A program made the translations under genes and the position numbers. A DNA stretch of 64,000 bases, from contig NZ_FXTH01000011.1 of NCBI RefSeq assembly GCF_900182555.1, positions 62,001 to 126,000 of the forward strand, read 5' to 3'. The stretch is from Fodinibius sediminis (lineage in GTDB: Bacteria > Bacteroidota > Rhodothermia > Balneolales > Balneolaceae). Positions 17,269-26,440 of the stretch are shown here, in pieces. Positions within the stretch are counted from its first letter, which is position 1, and every line of letters starts with the position of its first letter. The notes below the pieces were generated by a model. It did not search any database. It was not told the DNA's origin and saw only the letters and a list, made by a program, of their open reading frames with translations.

Positions 17269-18471
17269 TTGAAATATGTAATCTGTTGTTTATTTCTACT
17301 GATGGGCATTCCTGGCTGGGGGTATGGGCAGTCCACTGATCAGCAGCCAATTCAGATAAGATCGGATTTCGACCATGGCAGTATGGGAGTGCTAAAACAA
17401 GCAGCCCCCGGAGTCTTCAAAGGGCAAACCATGCACTTTATCAAAAAAGATCAGATTGGCAACCAGTATTACTGGTTTTATATCCAGGTTCTGCATGCTG
17501 CTGATAAACCTGTCACTATTGAACTAAACAATATGGAAGGGGTTTACCGGGGCGGGCCTCACCTGGTTTACACCGACTACACCCAGCCGGTTATCAGCAA
17601 TGACCAACAGCAGTGGAAACGCATTAGGGAGGTGCGTTATAATGAGGACGACAAAATATATACCTTCTCTTTTACGCCCTCATCGGATACTGCCTGGGTG
17701 GCCTATGCCCATCCTTATTCGTATGGCCGGTTACAACAGATGACCGATACACTGGCCTCTGATGAGCGGGTAACCACTGAAACCATAGGGGAGTCGGTGG
17801 ACGGGAGGCCGTTGGAAATGATAAAGATAAGCGGGAAGGGGGATGACAAAGAGGCTGCGAAGAACATCTTTATAACGGGTTTGCAGCACGCCGGGGAAGA
17901 TGCAGGAGGTTATTTTATGGAGGGATTGATACGGTTTTTACTATCGGGAGATAAGCAGGCCGCTTCTGTACTTGAAAAATGTAATTTTTATCTTGTTCCC
18001 ATGATGAATCCGGACGGCATTTTTTATGGAACCAGCCGCTATAACTGGAATATGGAAGATTTGAACGCCGATTGGGATGACGGGTGGACAGATACTACCG
18101 ATACGACCACAGAGCCGGAGGTCTTGGCGGTTAAAGAATGGACTGAATCATTTTCCCGCAATCACAAGATTGATTTATTTCTTGATGTCCATAATCACAG
18201 TCAAAAAAATCGCCGGAATCTATTTGTTCACCCCAGGGAAAGTTTCAGGGAATTTGTGGAGATAAATAGTGGATTATGGGAGGTAGGAGGGGTAAATAGT
18301 AACTTTGATGGTTCTGTGGTCTGGTACATGCACAATAAATATGACATCCCTGCTGCGACCATTGAGTTGACCCAGTCACATACTGGGAACGGTCATTATC
18401 TTGATATCGAAGATTACCATGATTATGGAGCGGGCCTGGGAAAAGCCATTGACCGGTATTTTTCTGAATAA
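17269..18471 (+). CDS. Secreted M14-family zinc carboxypeptidase
   Basis: This 400-residue protein has a signal peptide (residues 1-21, ending GYGQ). The only in-frame start after the upstream stop (17248-17250) is TTG at 17269. An N-terminal beta-sandwich-like domain (about 25-155) precedes the peptidase domain. Zinc ligands appear as TGLQHAGEDAGGYF near residue 205 (H-x-x-E) and DVHNHSQK near 306 (His); the catalytic Glu lies in AATIELTQSH near 368. This is the cytosolic-carboxypeptidase-like N-domain plus M14 arrangement. It would trim peptides, or amide-linked groups, in the periplasm or outside the cell. It is isolated between the IS graveyard and a strong terminator, so its link to glycan use is unclear. 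Confidence 0.88.
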   Translation: MKYVICCLFLLMGIPGWGYGQSTDQQPIQIRSDFDHGSMGVLKQAAPGVFKGQTMHFIKKDQIGNQYYWFYIQVLHAADKPVTIELNNMEGVYRGGPHLVYTDYTQPVISNDQQQWKRIREVRYNEDDKIYTFSFTPSSDTAWVAYAHPYSYGRLQQMTDTLASDERVTTETIGESVDGRPLEMIKISGKGDDKEAAKNIFITGLQHAGEDAGGYFMEGLIRFLLSGDKQAASVLEKCNFYLVPMMNPDGIFYGTSRYNWNMEDLNADWDDGWTDTTDTTTEPEVLAVKEWTESFSRNHKIDLFLDVHNHSQKNRRNLFVHPRESFREFVEINSGLWEVGGVNSNFDGSVVWYMHNKYDIPAATIELTQSHTGNGHYLDIEDYHDYGAGLGKAIDRYFSE

Positions 18472-18615
18472 ATTCCTGTTATATTATTTTATCCAATGTA
18501 ATATATAAGATTGTGTATGTACACCTTCAGCTCCCCAGGCGTTATGTTACAGCGGTGGATGGCAGGGATATGATGATGTTGGTGATGTAGGCTATGACAA
18601 GCACTGCTGAGATGG

Positions 18616-18667
18616 AAATGGTGAGGATGAATGCAGCACCGGTTCGTTCATCCTCACCATTTTTTAC
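18616..18667 (+). terminator. Strong rho-independent terminator
   Basis: AAATGGTGAGGATGAA (18616-18631) is fully complementary to TTCATCCTCACCATTT (18647-18662), with a 15-base loop and a T-tract continuing to 18666. The 16-bp perfect stem plus T-tract is the best intrinsic terminator in the window. It lies 145 bases after the carboxypeptidase stop, so a long 3' untranslated region or a small transcript could end here. Confidence 0.85.
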
Positions 18668-18681
18668 TATATATCTAATAT

Positions 18682-18809
18682 ATCCAGTAAGGTTGTTCCA
18701 AACATCCAGTAAGGATATTCCAAATATCTAGTAAGGATGTTTGAAATATCTAGTAAGGATGTTTGAAATATCTAGTAAGGATGTTTGATACATCTAGTAA
18801 GGATATTTT
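18682..18809. repeat. Tandem array of 22-bp repeats, six units
   Basis: Units start at 18682, 18704, 18726, 18748, 18770 and 18792. The shared core is ATCTAGTAAGGATGTTTGA, with the two leftmost units diverged (ATCCAGTAAGG) and the last one truncated. Units 3 and 4 are identical and unit 5 differs only at its end. The period is close to two helical turns, so any bound protein would sit on one face of the DNA. There are no spacers, so it is not a CRISPR. Confidence 0.9.
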
Positions 18810-18847
18810 AACGGTGGCTCAATGAGCCCCTTATAACGATCAGGTAT

Positions 18848-19099
18848 TTGAGGTTGGCTTTCATGATGATCAACGGGCTTAAAAGGGAAGAAACCTCCTC
18901 ATCTTGTTCCTTTTCAGAATGCACCGCAAGTGGCAAAGAACGTCGGCCATGTGCCAAAAAGGAACATAAACCTTCCACGCTGGAGTGCATGAAGATGAAA
19001 CAAGGGAAAGATAAGGAGATCAGTAATCGGTTTATGAGCCCGTCTGAAGGAGCGGCTTTAATGATGAAGCGTTTTAAAGGGGGCGGCTGCCTTGAATAA
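18848..19099 (+). CDS. Doubtful small Cys- and Lys-rich ORF
   Basis: This open frame of 83 codons starts at TTG 18848; ATG starts at 18863 and 18866 would give 78 or 77 residues. I do not recognise it. It is rich in Cys, Lys, Met and Ser (SSSCSFSECTASGKERRPCA), has no signal peptide or membrane segment, and lies just downstream of the 22-bp repeats. It ends 81 bases before the first sulfatase. It could be a spurious frame or a decayed gene; similarity to any family is not visible. Confidence 0.2.
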   Translation: MRLAFMMINGLKREETSSSCSFSECTASGKERRPCAKKEHKPSTLECMKMKQGKDKEISNRFMSPSEGAALMMKRFKGGGCLE

Positions 19100-19180
19100 A
19101 GGATGGAGGTTGGGCCTGCCTTTTTTTATTATATTTTTTCGTATAACTTAAAAACTATTGCTGGGATTAATGGTATCGGG

Positions 19181-20653
19181 ATGAAGAATGTTGTAGTCTT
19201 GCTTATGCTGATGGCGCTGGGGGTACCTTCGTATGGGCAATCCCCGCCCAATATTATCTGGCTGATGGCCGAGGATATCAGTACTGACCTGGAGACCTAT
19301 GGCACGGCCGGGGTAGAGACACCCCATCTGAATAAGCTGGCCGGGGAAGGCGTTAAGTACACCAATGTTTTCAGCACCAACCCCATCTGTTCTCCCAACC
19401 GTTCGGCCATGATGGTCGGAGCACACCAGAATGTGATCGGCGCGCAGCATCACCGCAGCAATCGCAACCGGGTGCTGCCCGATCCCTACAAGCCGCTGAC
19501 CTACTGGCTCCGTAAGGCCGGGTACACTAATATTTTGGGGCACCACGGGGTGCGGGGGCACGGCCGAAAAATTGATGTCAATTTTAAGCATGAGCGGCTG
19601 GGGCCCTATGACGGGGAGACTTCTTTCGGTTTGTTTGACAAGCTGGATACCCTGAGTGTGGCGGATCAACCGTTTTTTGCCCAGATTCAGCTTAATGTCA
19701 CCCACCGCGGCGACTGGTGGAAGCAGATTCGGCGCCAATCTCCGGATCCGGTTGACCCGGACAGCATCGAGCTGCCGCCCTATATGGCCGATCACCCGGT
19801 GATACGGCAGGACTGGGCCCGTTACCTTGATCAGGTTGAGTACATGGACCGGGAGGTCGGTCTGATCATGAAGGAACTGGAGGATATGGGTATTGCCGGA
19901 AATACGGTCGTCATCTTCCTGGGAGACAACGGCCGCGCCAATGTCCGGGGAAAAGGATACCTGTACGATCCGGGGCTGCGGGTCCCGCTCATTGTACGCT
20001 GGCCCAACGGGCTGCCCGGGGGACAGGTCAGTAAACAGGTGGTCAGCACTACCGATATTGCAGCCTCTACGCTTCAGCTTGCAGGGGTTAATCTGCCGGA
20101 TTACCTGACAGGAGTTCCCTTTATAGGTACGGAGTCCAGCCGGGAGGCTGTCTTCTCGGCCCGTGACCTGTGGGATGAGGTGATGGAACGCTCTCGCAGT
20201 GTCTCCACCAGGCAATATAAATATATCCGGCATGAAATGCCGTGGGTGCCGTACGATGCCGGCCAGGCCTACCTTGAATTCTATCGTCCGGCACTTCACA
20301 TCATGCGGTCACTTCACCGGCAGGACCGACTGGACTCACTGCAGGCCAGTTTTTTGTCCGGAAGCAAGCCCCAAGAGGAACTGTACGATCTGCAAAATGA
20401 TCCTCATGAAACCAACAATCTAATTGACAATCCGGCCTGCCAGGACGAGCTGAGCCGGCTGAGAAATATGCTTGAGGAATGGGAGGCCGGGCTCCCGGAG
20501 AGTGATCCGGACGATCATAATTTTGTGAGCCCGGGCGCCCCGGAACTGCTCCAGTGGGTCAAGTACCAGCGAACCCCGCTTTATCTGGAGATGCTGAAAG
20601 GGGAAGAGATAGGCTTCGGGCGCCTAAATCGCAAGTATCGATCACTGAATTAA
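19181..20653 (+). CDS. Secreted sulfatase, atypical second signature
   Basis: This 490-residue formylglycine sulfatase starts at ATG 19181, which places a clean signal peptide (1-20, ending SYGQ) at the N-terminus; the frame extends upstream to 19103 but without a sensible start. The maturation motif is ICSPNRSAMM (Cys about residue 70, to become formylglycine). Metal residues are AEDIS near 30 and IFLGDNGR near 245. The second signature, normally GKWHxG, reads LGHHGVRGHGRK, so the usual Lys-x-His pair is not in place. This resembles the diverged sulfatases that also include the 59794 gene. It is the first of three sulfatases leading to a PL8 lyase. Its last ten codons are repeated at 22555-22584. 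Confidence 0.92.
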   Translation: MKNVVVLLMLMALGVPSYGQSPPNIIWLMAEDISTDLETYGTAGVETPHLNKLAGEGVKYTNVFSTNPICSPNRSAMMVGAHQNVIGAQHHRSNRNRVLPDPYKPLTYWLRKAGYTNILGHHGVRGHGRKIDVNFKHERLGPYDGETSFGLFDKLDTLSVADQPFFAQIQLNVTHRGDWWKQIRRQSPDPVDPDSIELPPYMADHPVIRQDWARYLDQVEYMDREVGLIMKELEDMGIAGNTVVIFLGDNGRANVRGKGYLYDPGLRVPLIVRWPNGLPGGQVSKQVVSTTDIAASTLQLAGVNLPDYLTGVPFIGTESSREAVFSARDLWDEVMERSRSVSTRQYKYIRHEMPWVPYDAGQAYLEFYRPALHIMRSLHRQDRLDSLQASFLSGSKPQEELYDLQNDPHETNNLIDNPACQDELSRLRNMLEEWEAGLPESDPDDHNFVSPGAPELLQWVKYQRTPLYLEMLKGEEIGFGRLNRKYRSLN

Positions 20654-20665
20654 TCGCTGCCGCTT
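20624..20665 (+). repeat. Duplicated segment, copy A (end of first sulfatase)
   Basis: These 42 bases match copy B at 22555-22596 with 5 mismatches. Four are in codons 1-3 and are synonymous (L-N-R); the fifth is just after the stop codon. The shared part encodes LNRKYRSLN-stop followed by a GCTGCCGCTT tract. Confidence 0.85.
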
Positions 20666-20748
20666 CGATGGTACACGCTTCCGAAGGCAAAGAAGCGATG
20701 GCGGCGAGATCCATTATTATGCTGATCATCAGTGATGGTCTGGGATGA
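20665..20748 (+). pseudogene. Remnant of a sulfatase N-terminus
   Basis: The frame reads SMVHASEGKEA and then IIMLIISDGLG before a stop at 20746-20748. It parallels SMVHASEGMEA and ILLINIDDLGW of the intact sulfatase at 22609. It has no start, signal peptide or catalytic part. A 15-base word (AGATCCATTATTATG, 20707-20721) also occurs at the start of the 22609 gene (22597-22611). This is debris from a duplication or recombination event between neighbouring sulfatase genes. Confidence 0.75.
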
Positions 20749-20829
20749 GGAAAGGGGAGTTTCCATTTGGAAAAAACCGTTCCGGAAAAAATTCTGTAAA
20801 AAAATAAATAATTATAAACGTATACATAA

Positions 20830-22515
20830 ATGTTGAATGTCATGATGAAATACCTCTGCAAACGCACCATAATAATGTGTCCTCTTTTTTTATTGGTACT
20901 GCTAACAGTTGGAATACCACTGAGTTTTGGTCAACCACTTGATGCAGCACCCACCGCGAACAGTGAGATTGTATCGGATCCCCCCCGGGAACAGCCCCAG
21001 CGCCCCAATATTATTGTTATGTACTCTGATGACCACACCGCTCAGTCGATCGGAGCCTACCGGGAAGCCCTGGATTATGGTCTCAAGCTGGATCATAGCC
21101 CGACGCCCAACATCGACCGGATGGCTGCAGAGGGGATGCGTTTCGACAATGCTTTTGTGACCAATTCTATCTGTAAACCTTCCCGGGCGGTGCTGCTGAC
21201 CGGCCGTCACAGCCATGAGAACGGGGTGTTTACCAACCTGCAATCCATTGATGAAAACTTGGAAACTTTTCCCAAACTGCTCCAGAAGTCCGGTTACCAG
21301 ACGGCCATGATTGGGAAGTGGCACCTGGGTACTGAACCACAGGGCTTCGATTATTATGAAGTGCTCTATGGACAGGGCCCCTATTATAATCCGACCATGC
21401 GCACGCCCGGGGGCGACGTGGACTATCAGGGGCATACCACCGGTATCATTACCGATGTAGCGCTTCGCTGGCTGAGAATGGACCGGGACCGAGAGCAGCC
21501 GTTTATGATGATCTACAACCACAAGGCCCCGCACCGGGAATGGCTGCCGGGTCCAGCTCTTAACGATTATCAAAAGAGGGACCTGCCGGAGCCCTCCAGC
21601 CTGTTCTATGATTATTCCGGGTTGACGACCGCAGCTCACGAGCAGGATATGGAGATCGGGGAAGTTGGCGGTTCCGATATGAGATGGGGTCGGGATTTAA
21701 AAGTTCCGCTGCATCCGGAGACGGGTGAAGTCAATGAGAGCTGGAAAAATCTGGTCAAGGGGAATCGGCTGACCGATGTCCAGCTGAAGCGCATTAAGGA
21801 AGCGTATGCGGAGGACAATGAATATCTCTATGAACATTATAAGCAGATGTCCGACAAAGAGCGACTTCGCTGGCGTTATCAGCGTTATGTCAAGGATTAC
21901 CTGAGGGTCATCCGCGAGGTCGATAACGAAGTAGGCCGGATGATGGATTACCTGAAACGCGAGAATCTGCTGGACAACACGGTAGTGATCTATGCAGGAG
22001 ATCAGGGTTTCTTCCTGGGCGAAAACGGCTGGTTTGACAAACGCTGGATCTACGAGGAGTCGATGCGAATGCCGCTGATTGTCCACTGGCCGGAAGGGAT
22101 TGCCCCGGAATCGGTTAACAAAAAGCTGGTCCAGAATCTCGATCTTGCGCCTACCATCCTGGACCTGGCAGAGGCAGAGATTCCCGGGCGCATGCAGGGC
22201 CGGTCACTGGTCCCCCTGTTGAAAGGAGAGGAACCCGCTAACTGGCGAGAAGCGGTATACTACCACTATTATGAGGGCCCGGAGCTGGAAAGAGGATGGC
22301 ATGATGTGGCCAAGCACTACGGCGTTCGCACCGACCGGTACACCCTGGCTCACTTTTATACGCATGACGAGTGGGAGCTGTTTGACTTGCAGGAGGACCC
22401 GGAACAGCTGCAAAGTGTCTACGGGGATCCCGAATATGCCGACGTGCAGAAAGAGCTCAAACAGAAAATCAACGAACTGCAGCAGCAGTACGGGGTGGAA
22501 AATCCAGAGCGATAG
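20830..22515 (+). CDS. Secreted sulfatase, GlcNAc-6-sulfatase-like group
   Basis: This 561-residue sulfatase has a signal peptide (about residues 10-35, ending SFGQ); ATG 20845 is an alternative start that fits the signal better. The maturation motif is NSICKPSRAVLLTG (Cys about 115), preceded by the metal motif MYSDDHT. The second signature is intact (IGKWHLG), followed by GFDYYEVLYGQGPYYNP. That pattern is shared with sulfatases at 37748 and 39300 and is typical of the group that includes N-acetylglucosamine-6-sulfatases. YAGDQGFFLGENGWFDKRWIYEESMRMPL is shared in outline with the same two genes. It should remove sulfate esters from a glycan outside the cytoplasm. It is flanked by the duplicated copies A and B, as if inserted between the other two sulfatases. 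Confidence 0.94.
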   Translation: MLNVMMKYLCKRTIIMCPLFLLVLLTVGIPLSFGQPLDAAPTANSEIVSDPPREQPQRPNIIVMYSDDHTAQSIGAYREALDYGLKLDHSPTPNIDRMAAEGMRFDNAFVTNSICKPSRAVLLTGRHSHENGVFTNLQSIDENLETFPKLLQKSGYQTAMIGKWHLGTEPQGFDYYEVLYGQGPYYNPTMRTPGGDVDYQGHTTGIITDVALRWLRMDRDREQPFMMIYNHKAPHREWLPGPALNDYQKRDLPEPSSLFYDYSGLTTAAHEQDMEIGEVGGSDMRWGRDLKVPLHPETGEVNESWKNLVKGNRLTDVQLKRIKEAYAEDNEYLYEHYKQMSDKERLRWRYQRYVKDYLRVIREVDNEVGRMMDYLKRENLLDNTVVIYAGDQGFFLGENGWFDKRWIYEESMRMPLIVHWPEGIAPESVNKKLVQNLDLAPTILDLAEAEIPGRMQGRSLVPLLKGEEPANWREAVYYHYYEGPELERGWHDVAKHYGVRTDRYTLAHFYTHDEWELFDLQEDPEQLQSVYGDPEYADVQKELKQKINELQQQYGVENPER

Positions 22516-22554
22516 CTGGCTTGCGGAGGCCATGACACACCCAAACCCGTTTGG

Positions 22555-22596
22555 TTGAACCGTAAGTATCGATCACTGAATTAATTGCTGCCGCTT
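22555..22596 (+). repeat. Duplicated segment, copy B (before third sulfatase)
   Basis: This is the second copy of the segment at 20624-20665. It encodes the same LNRKYRSLN-stop with three differently spelled codons, but no sulfatase body precedes it, so it is a stranded gene end. Confidence 0.85.
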
Positions 22597-22608
22597 AGAT
22601 CCATTATT

Positions 22609-24072
22609 ATGAATTATTACACACGGATGAAGGGGATTTCGGTTATCATGGCAGGCCTGTTACTCCTGTCCGCTGGTTCGATGGTGCACGCTTCCGAAGG
22701 CATGGAAGCGGGGACATCGAGGCCCAATATTCTGTTGATCAACATTGATGATTTGGGATGGAAGGATCTTGGATACATGGGCAGCAGCTACTATGAGACG
22801 CCCAACGTCGACCGGCTGGCCGCCCGCGGGATGGTTTTCAGTCAGGCATATGCTTCGGCGGCCAACTGTGCTCCCAGCCGGGCTGCACTTTTTAGTGGGA
22901 TGTGGACTCCGAGAACAGGTATCTATACGGTTGCAAATTCCGACCGTGGAAAATCAATCCATCGCAAACTTATTCCCACACCGAATACGGAATACCTGGC
23001 TGATAGCGTCCTGACCATCGCCGAGCTGCTGCAGCAGGGCGGGTACCGGACGGCCCATGCAGGAAAATGGCACTTGGGAGAGGATCCCGCCGACCAGGGT
23101 TTTGAAGTCAACATTGCTGGGCTTGAGGCGGGAAATCCCTCTGCGGGTGAGCTGGGAGGATATTTCGCACCCTATAACAATCCGTATCTGGAAGAGGGGC
23201 CGGAGGGCGAATATCTTACCGACCGTATTACAAGCGAGGCAATCTCATTTCTGGAATCCACACGTGGACAACCGTTCTTTCTGAATTATGCACCCTATAT
23301 TGTGCACACACCCATTCAGCCCAAAGAAAAATTAAAGTTAAAATACGAACAGAAGTTAAAGGGCCGTAGTGCAAACAACCCGGACCCGGGGTATGCGGCC
23401 ATGGTAGAGACGATGGACGCCAATGTAGGGCGATTGGTGGATTATTTGATGCAGGCAGGTCGGTTTGAGAATACCCTTATCATTTTTACTTCCGACAACG
23501 GGGGACTCTACCGGGTGAGCCGGCAGGAGCCGCTCCGGGCCGGCAAAGGAGCCTATTACGAAGGCGGAATTCGGGTGCCGCTGATCATCTGCTGGCCGGG
23601 CCGGGTGGCAGCGGGAAGTGTCACCGGCGAGCCGGTGACCAATCTTGACTTTTACCCGACCATCCTGGCTGCATCAGGTTTGGAAAAGCCGGCGGGAAAA
23701 GTACTGGACGGGACAAGCCTGCTGCCCCTTTTTCGTGGCGAACGGCTGAATGAACGCTACTTGTACTGGCATTTCCCCATCTACCTGCAGGCCTATAAGC
23801 CTGGGGCGAATCCGGACCTTCCGGATCCCTATTTTCGAACGCGCCCGGGCTCCGTAATCCGAAAAGGTCCGTGGAAACTGCATGAGTATTTTGAGGATGG
23901 GCGGATAGAGCTGTACAATCTGGAGACCGATATTGGTGAGCGTAAAGATCTGAAGGAGCTGTATCCAGAGCGGGCCGGAGCTCTGTACCGGCAGCTCAAG
24001 CAATGGCGACGGCAAACCGGGGCGCCGGTGCCAACGGAACGGAATCCCCGGTACCGAAAGAAAGAGGAGTGA
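22609..24072 (+). CDS. Secreted arylsulfatase-type sulfatase
   Basis: This 487-residue sulfatase starts at ATG 22609 (the frame extends to a TTG at 22585; ATG 22627 is another option). The signal peptide covers about residues 7-29 (ISVIMAGLLLLSAGSMVHAS). Motifs are INIDDLGW (metal Asp pair), SAANCAPSRAALFSG (Cys about 87), AGKWHLGEDP and FTSDNGGL. It resembles the secreted sulfatase at 44775 in the SAANCAP-S/T-RAAL motif and in overall layout. Predicted role: periplasmic or surface desulfation of oligosaccharides made by the PL8 lyase encoded 155 bases downstream. Its N-terminal coding sequence has a decayed partial copy at 20665-20748. Confidence 0.94.
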   Translation: MNYYTRMKGISVIMAGLLLLSAGSMVHASEGMEAGTSRPNILLINIDDLGWKDLGYMGSSYYETPNVDRLAARGMVFSQAYASAANCAPSRAALFSGMWTPRTGIYTVANSDRGKSIHRKLIPTPNTEYLADSVLTIAELLQQGGYRTAHAGKWHLGEDPADQGFEVNIAGLEAGNPSAGELGGYFAPYNNPYLEEGPEGEYLTDRITSEAISFLESTRGQPFFLNYAPYIVHTPIQPKEKLKLKYEQKLKGRSANNPDPGYAAMVETMDANVGRLVDYLMQAGRFENTLIIFTSDNGGLYRVSRQEPLRAGKGAYYEGGIRVPLIICWPGRVAAGSVTGEPVTNLDFYPTILAASGLEKPAGKVLDGTSLLPLFRGERLNERYLYWHFPIYLQAYKPGANPDLPDPYFRTRPGSVIRKGPWKLHEYFEDGRIELYNLETDIGERKDLKELYPERAGALYRQLKQWRRQTGAPVPTERNPRYRKKEE

Positions 24073-24226
24073 CCGGCCGGACGGGACGGCTGTATGAGGA
24101 GCAGAGCATGGCATCCGTGGAGATGGAAAAAATGAGGAATTCTGCTTGGTCTGCGACTACATGTCCTGCTGGAATATTTTGTAAAAGTCATATTACAATC
24201 AACATTATGATTAAAACCATCATACT

Positions 24227-26440
24227 ATGAAACGACAAAGAACGGCTGAATCAGGATTATGTCTGCTCCTGTTGGTGTTCCTGTTACCGGGAGCTGCCTG
24301 CCATGCAGCTGAGAGCGGAAGTGATACTGTGTCTGACCTTGAGCTGCTGCGGAACCGATTTGTGAAGGAACTGCTTGAACCGGATGTGAACAGCGATCAC
24401 ATCCGGGAGTTGCTCGAAACCGTAGAGCCGGCGGGATTCTGGCCCGACATAAATTATGAAGATACATCCAGGACGGCCTTTGAACACAGCCGTCACTTGA
24501 GTAATATGCTTGCGCTGGGAAGAGCGTACAGGAAGAAAGAGTCCCCCTATTATAAAGAACCGGAAGTCAAGAAGGCTGTTCATTCGACCCTCGATTTCTG
24601 GCTTAAGCATGACTTTATCTGCGAGAATTGGTGGTGGAATCAAATAGGAACCCCGGAGCGCATTGGAGACCTTCTGCTGATTATGGATGATGAGCTCACC
24701 GCCGAGCAACAGGCAAAAGCAGCGCCTATTGTGGGACGGGCCAACCTGGATGCCTGGGGGGCTCGGCCGGGGGGCGACCTGATTAAGATTGCAGGGATTC
24801 TGGGAAAATATGGAATATTTGCGGGCGACCGCAACATCCTGGAGCAGGCCATTACAGCTATTGCCGGAGAGATAGAGTTTGCTGTTGAAAGGGGAGATTC
24901 AACCGACATGAGGGGACTGCAGACAGATTACAGCTTCCATCATCGCCATGATCGTGTAACTTCAACCCTGACATATGGACACGGCTTTGCCCGTTACTTT
25001 GTTGACTGGGCTTACAAAGCCAGGGGTACCTCTTTTAGCTTTCCGGCCGAGTCAATTGAAATGCTGGTAGACTTTTACCTGGATGGAATCATCAAGACCA
25101 TGGCTTTTGTAACCTACCCTGATCTCGGAGCAAAAAACCGGGGGATAACGCGGCGGGGATCACTTTCGGCCTACAGCGCAGATGTCCCGGAAAAACTGCT
25201 TCGGATTACGTCGTACCGGAATCGTGAGCTGGCAGCTATTGCCGGTATACGCCGGGGAGAGCAGGACCCCGCCCTGGAGAGCAGTCGATTTTTCTGGCAT
25301 ACGGAATACTATAGTCATCAGCGGCCGGACTATTTTGCTTCGGTCCGCATGTATTCTTCACGCAACCACAATATGGAGGTTCCTTATAATGGGGAGGGAT
25401 TAAAAAACCATCACCTGGGCGACGGCTATACCTTTATTACCCGGACCGGGCAAGAGTATAGGGGCATTTTCCCGGTGTGGGACTGGCAAAAGATACCGGG
25501 AACCACCGTAATCCAGAAGCCGGCGCTGCCGGCTCCCGACCAGGTGCAGCAGGCCGGGGTGACTGAATTTGTGGGAGGGGTTACAGATGGGATGTACGGG
25601 GCTGCCACCTTTGATTTCAGGAGTCCTGTTGATCCGCTGGAAGCCCGGAAATCCTGGTTCTTCTTTGATGAAGAGTTTGTCAGTCTGGGAGCTGGCATCA
25701 ATGCGTCGTCTGAACACCCCGTCGCTACGACCTTGAATCAGAGTTTGTTAGCAGGGGAGGTGATTTCAGGAGGACCGGAAGGTAGGGAGAGCCACGTCCG
25801 GGGCACCCATCATTTAAAGGAGATAAGATGGGTGCACCATGATAAAACTGCCTACATCTTTCCCGAACCGACTACGGCCCGCCTCGAAAACAGAAGACAG
25901 AGAGGTGAGTGGGATGCTATTAACAATCAATTCTGGGCAAAGACATTAGAGGAAGTACAAAAAGATGTTTTTACCTTGTGGATCGATCACGGCGTGGCTC
26001 CCAGGCAGGCGCGATACGAATATATTGTCGTTCCCGGCATAGCGGCCACCGAAGTTCAGCGGTATCGGGAGAGCTCCCCCATCCACATACTGGCCAACTC
26101 ACCAAGAATACAGGCCGTACATCACAGAAGGCTAAACATCAGCCAGATTGTATTTTATGAACCCGGTCGGGTAGAGATTGCAGAAGGCATCAACCTGTCT
26201 GTGGACAATCCGGCTTTGGTAATGGTTGAAAGGACAGGCGGGAAGGTAGCGAAAATCACCGTTTCGGATCCGACCCGGCGGTTGACCACATACCAGCTGC
26301 AGATTAGCTCCGGTGCTGAGCCTGGACCTGTAGATGCTAAACAGGTAAGATGGAATGAGGATGAGGGGACCGCTACCGTTACGCTCAACCTGCCCCAAGG
26401 TGAGTATGCCGGGCAAAGCGTCAGCGTAGACCTGCTGTGA
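24227..26440 (+). CDS. Polysaccharide lyase family 8 (chondroitinase/hyaluronidase-like)
   Basis: This 737-residue protein has a signal peptide (about 1-27, ending CHAA). An alpha/alpha toroid follows at about 35-370 and a beta-sandwich region at about 385-737. PL8 hallmarks are visible: ENWWWNQIGTPERIGDLLL near 130, DYSFHHRHDRVTSTLTYGHG near 234 (candidate catalytic His and Tyr), and SSRNHNMEVPYNGEGLKNHH near 384. After those come GDGYTFITRTGQEYRGIFPV and WQKIPGTTV. PL8 enzymes cleave chondroitin sulfate, hyaluronan or xanthan by beta-elimination. Three sulfatases directly upstream favour a sulfated glycosaminoglycan-like substrate, but the exact polymer is not readable from sequence. Length fits the family. 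Confidence 0.9.
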   Translation: MKRQRTAESGLCLLLLVFLLPGAACHAAESGSDTVSDLELLRNRFVKELLEPDVNSDHIRELLETVEPAGFWPDINYEDTSRTAFEHSRHLSNMLALGRAYRKKESPYYKEPEVKKAVHSTLDFWLKHDFICENWWWNQIGTPERIGDLLLIMDDELTAEQQAKAAPIVGRANLDAWGARPGGDLIKIAGILGKYGIFAGDRNILEQAITAIAGEIEFAVERGDSTDMRGLQTDYSFHHRHDRVTSTLTYGHGFARYFVDWAYKARGTSFSFPAESIEMLVDFYLDGIIKTMAFVTYPDLGAKNRGITRRGSLSAYSADVPEKLLRITSYRNRELAAIAGIRRGEQDPALESSRFFWHTEYYSHQRPDYFASVRMYSSRNHNMEVPYNGEGLKNHHLGDGYTFITRTGQEYRGIFPVWDWQKIPGTTVIQKPALPAPDQVQQAGVTEFVGGVTDGMYGAATFDFRSPVDPLEARKSWFFFDEEFVSLGAGINASSEHPVATTLNQSLLAGEVISGGPEGRESHVRGTHHLKEIRWVHHDKTAYIFPEPTTARLENRRQRGEWDAINNQFWAKTLEEVQKDVFTLWIDHGVAPRQARYEYIVVPGIAATEVQRYRESSPIHILANSPRIQAVHHRRLNISQIVFYEPGRVEIAEGINLSVDNPALVMVERTGGKVAKITVSDPTRRLTTYQLQISSGAEPGPVDAKQVRWNEDEGTATVTLNLPQGEYAGQSVSVDLL

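Noticed and set aside
18682-18809. CRISPR array
   Set aside because: The 22-bp units abut one another without spacers, and no cas genes are present.
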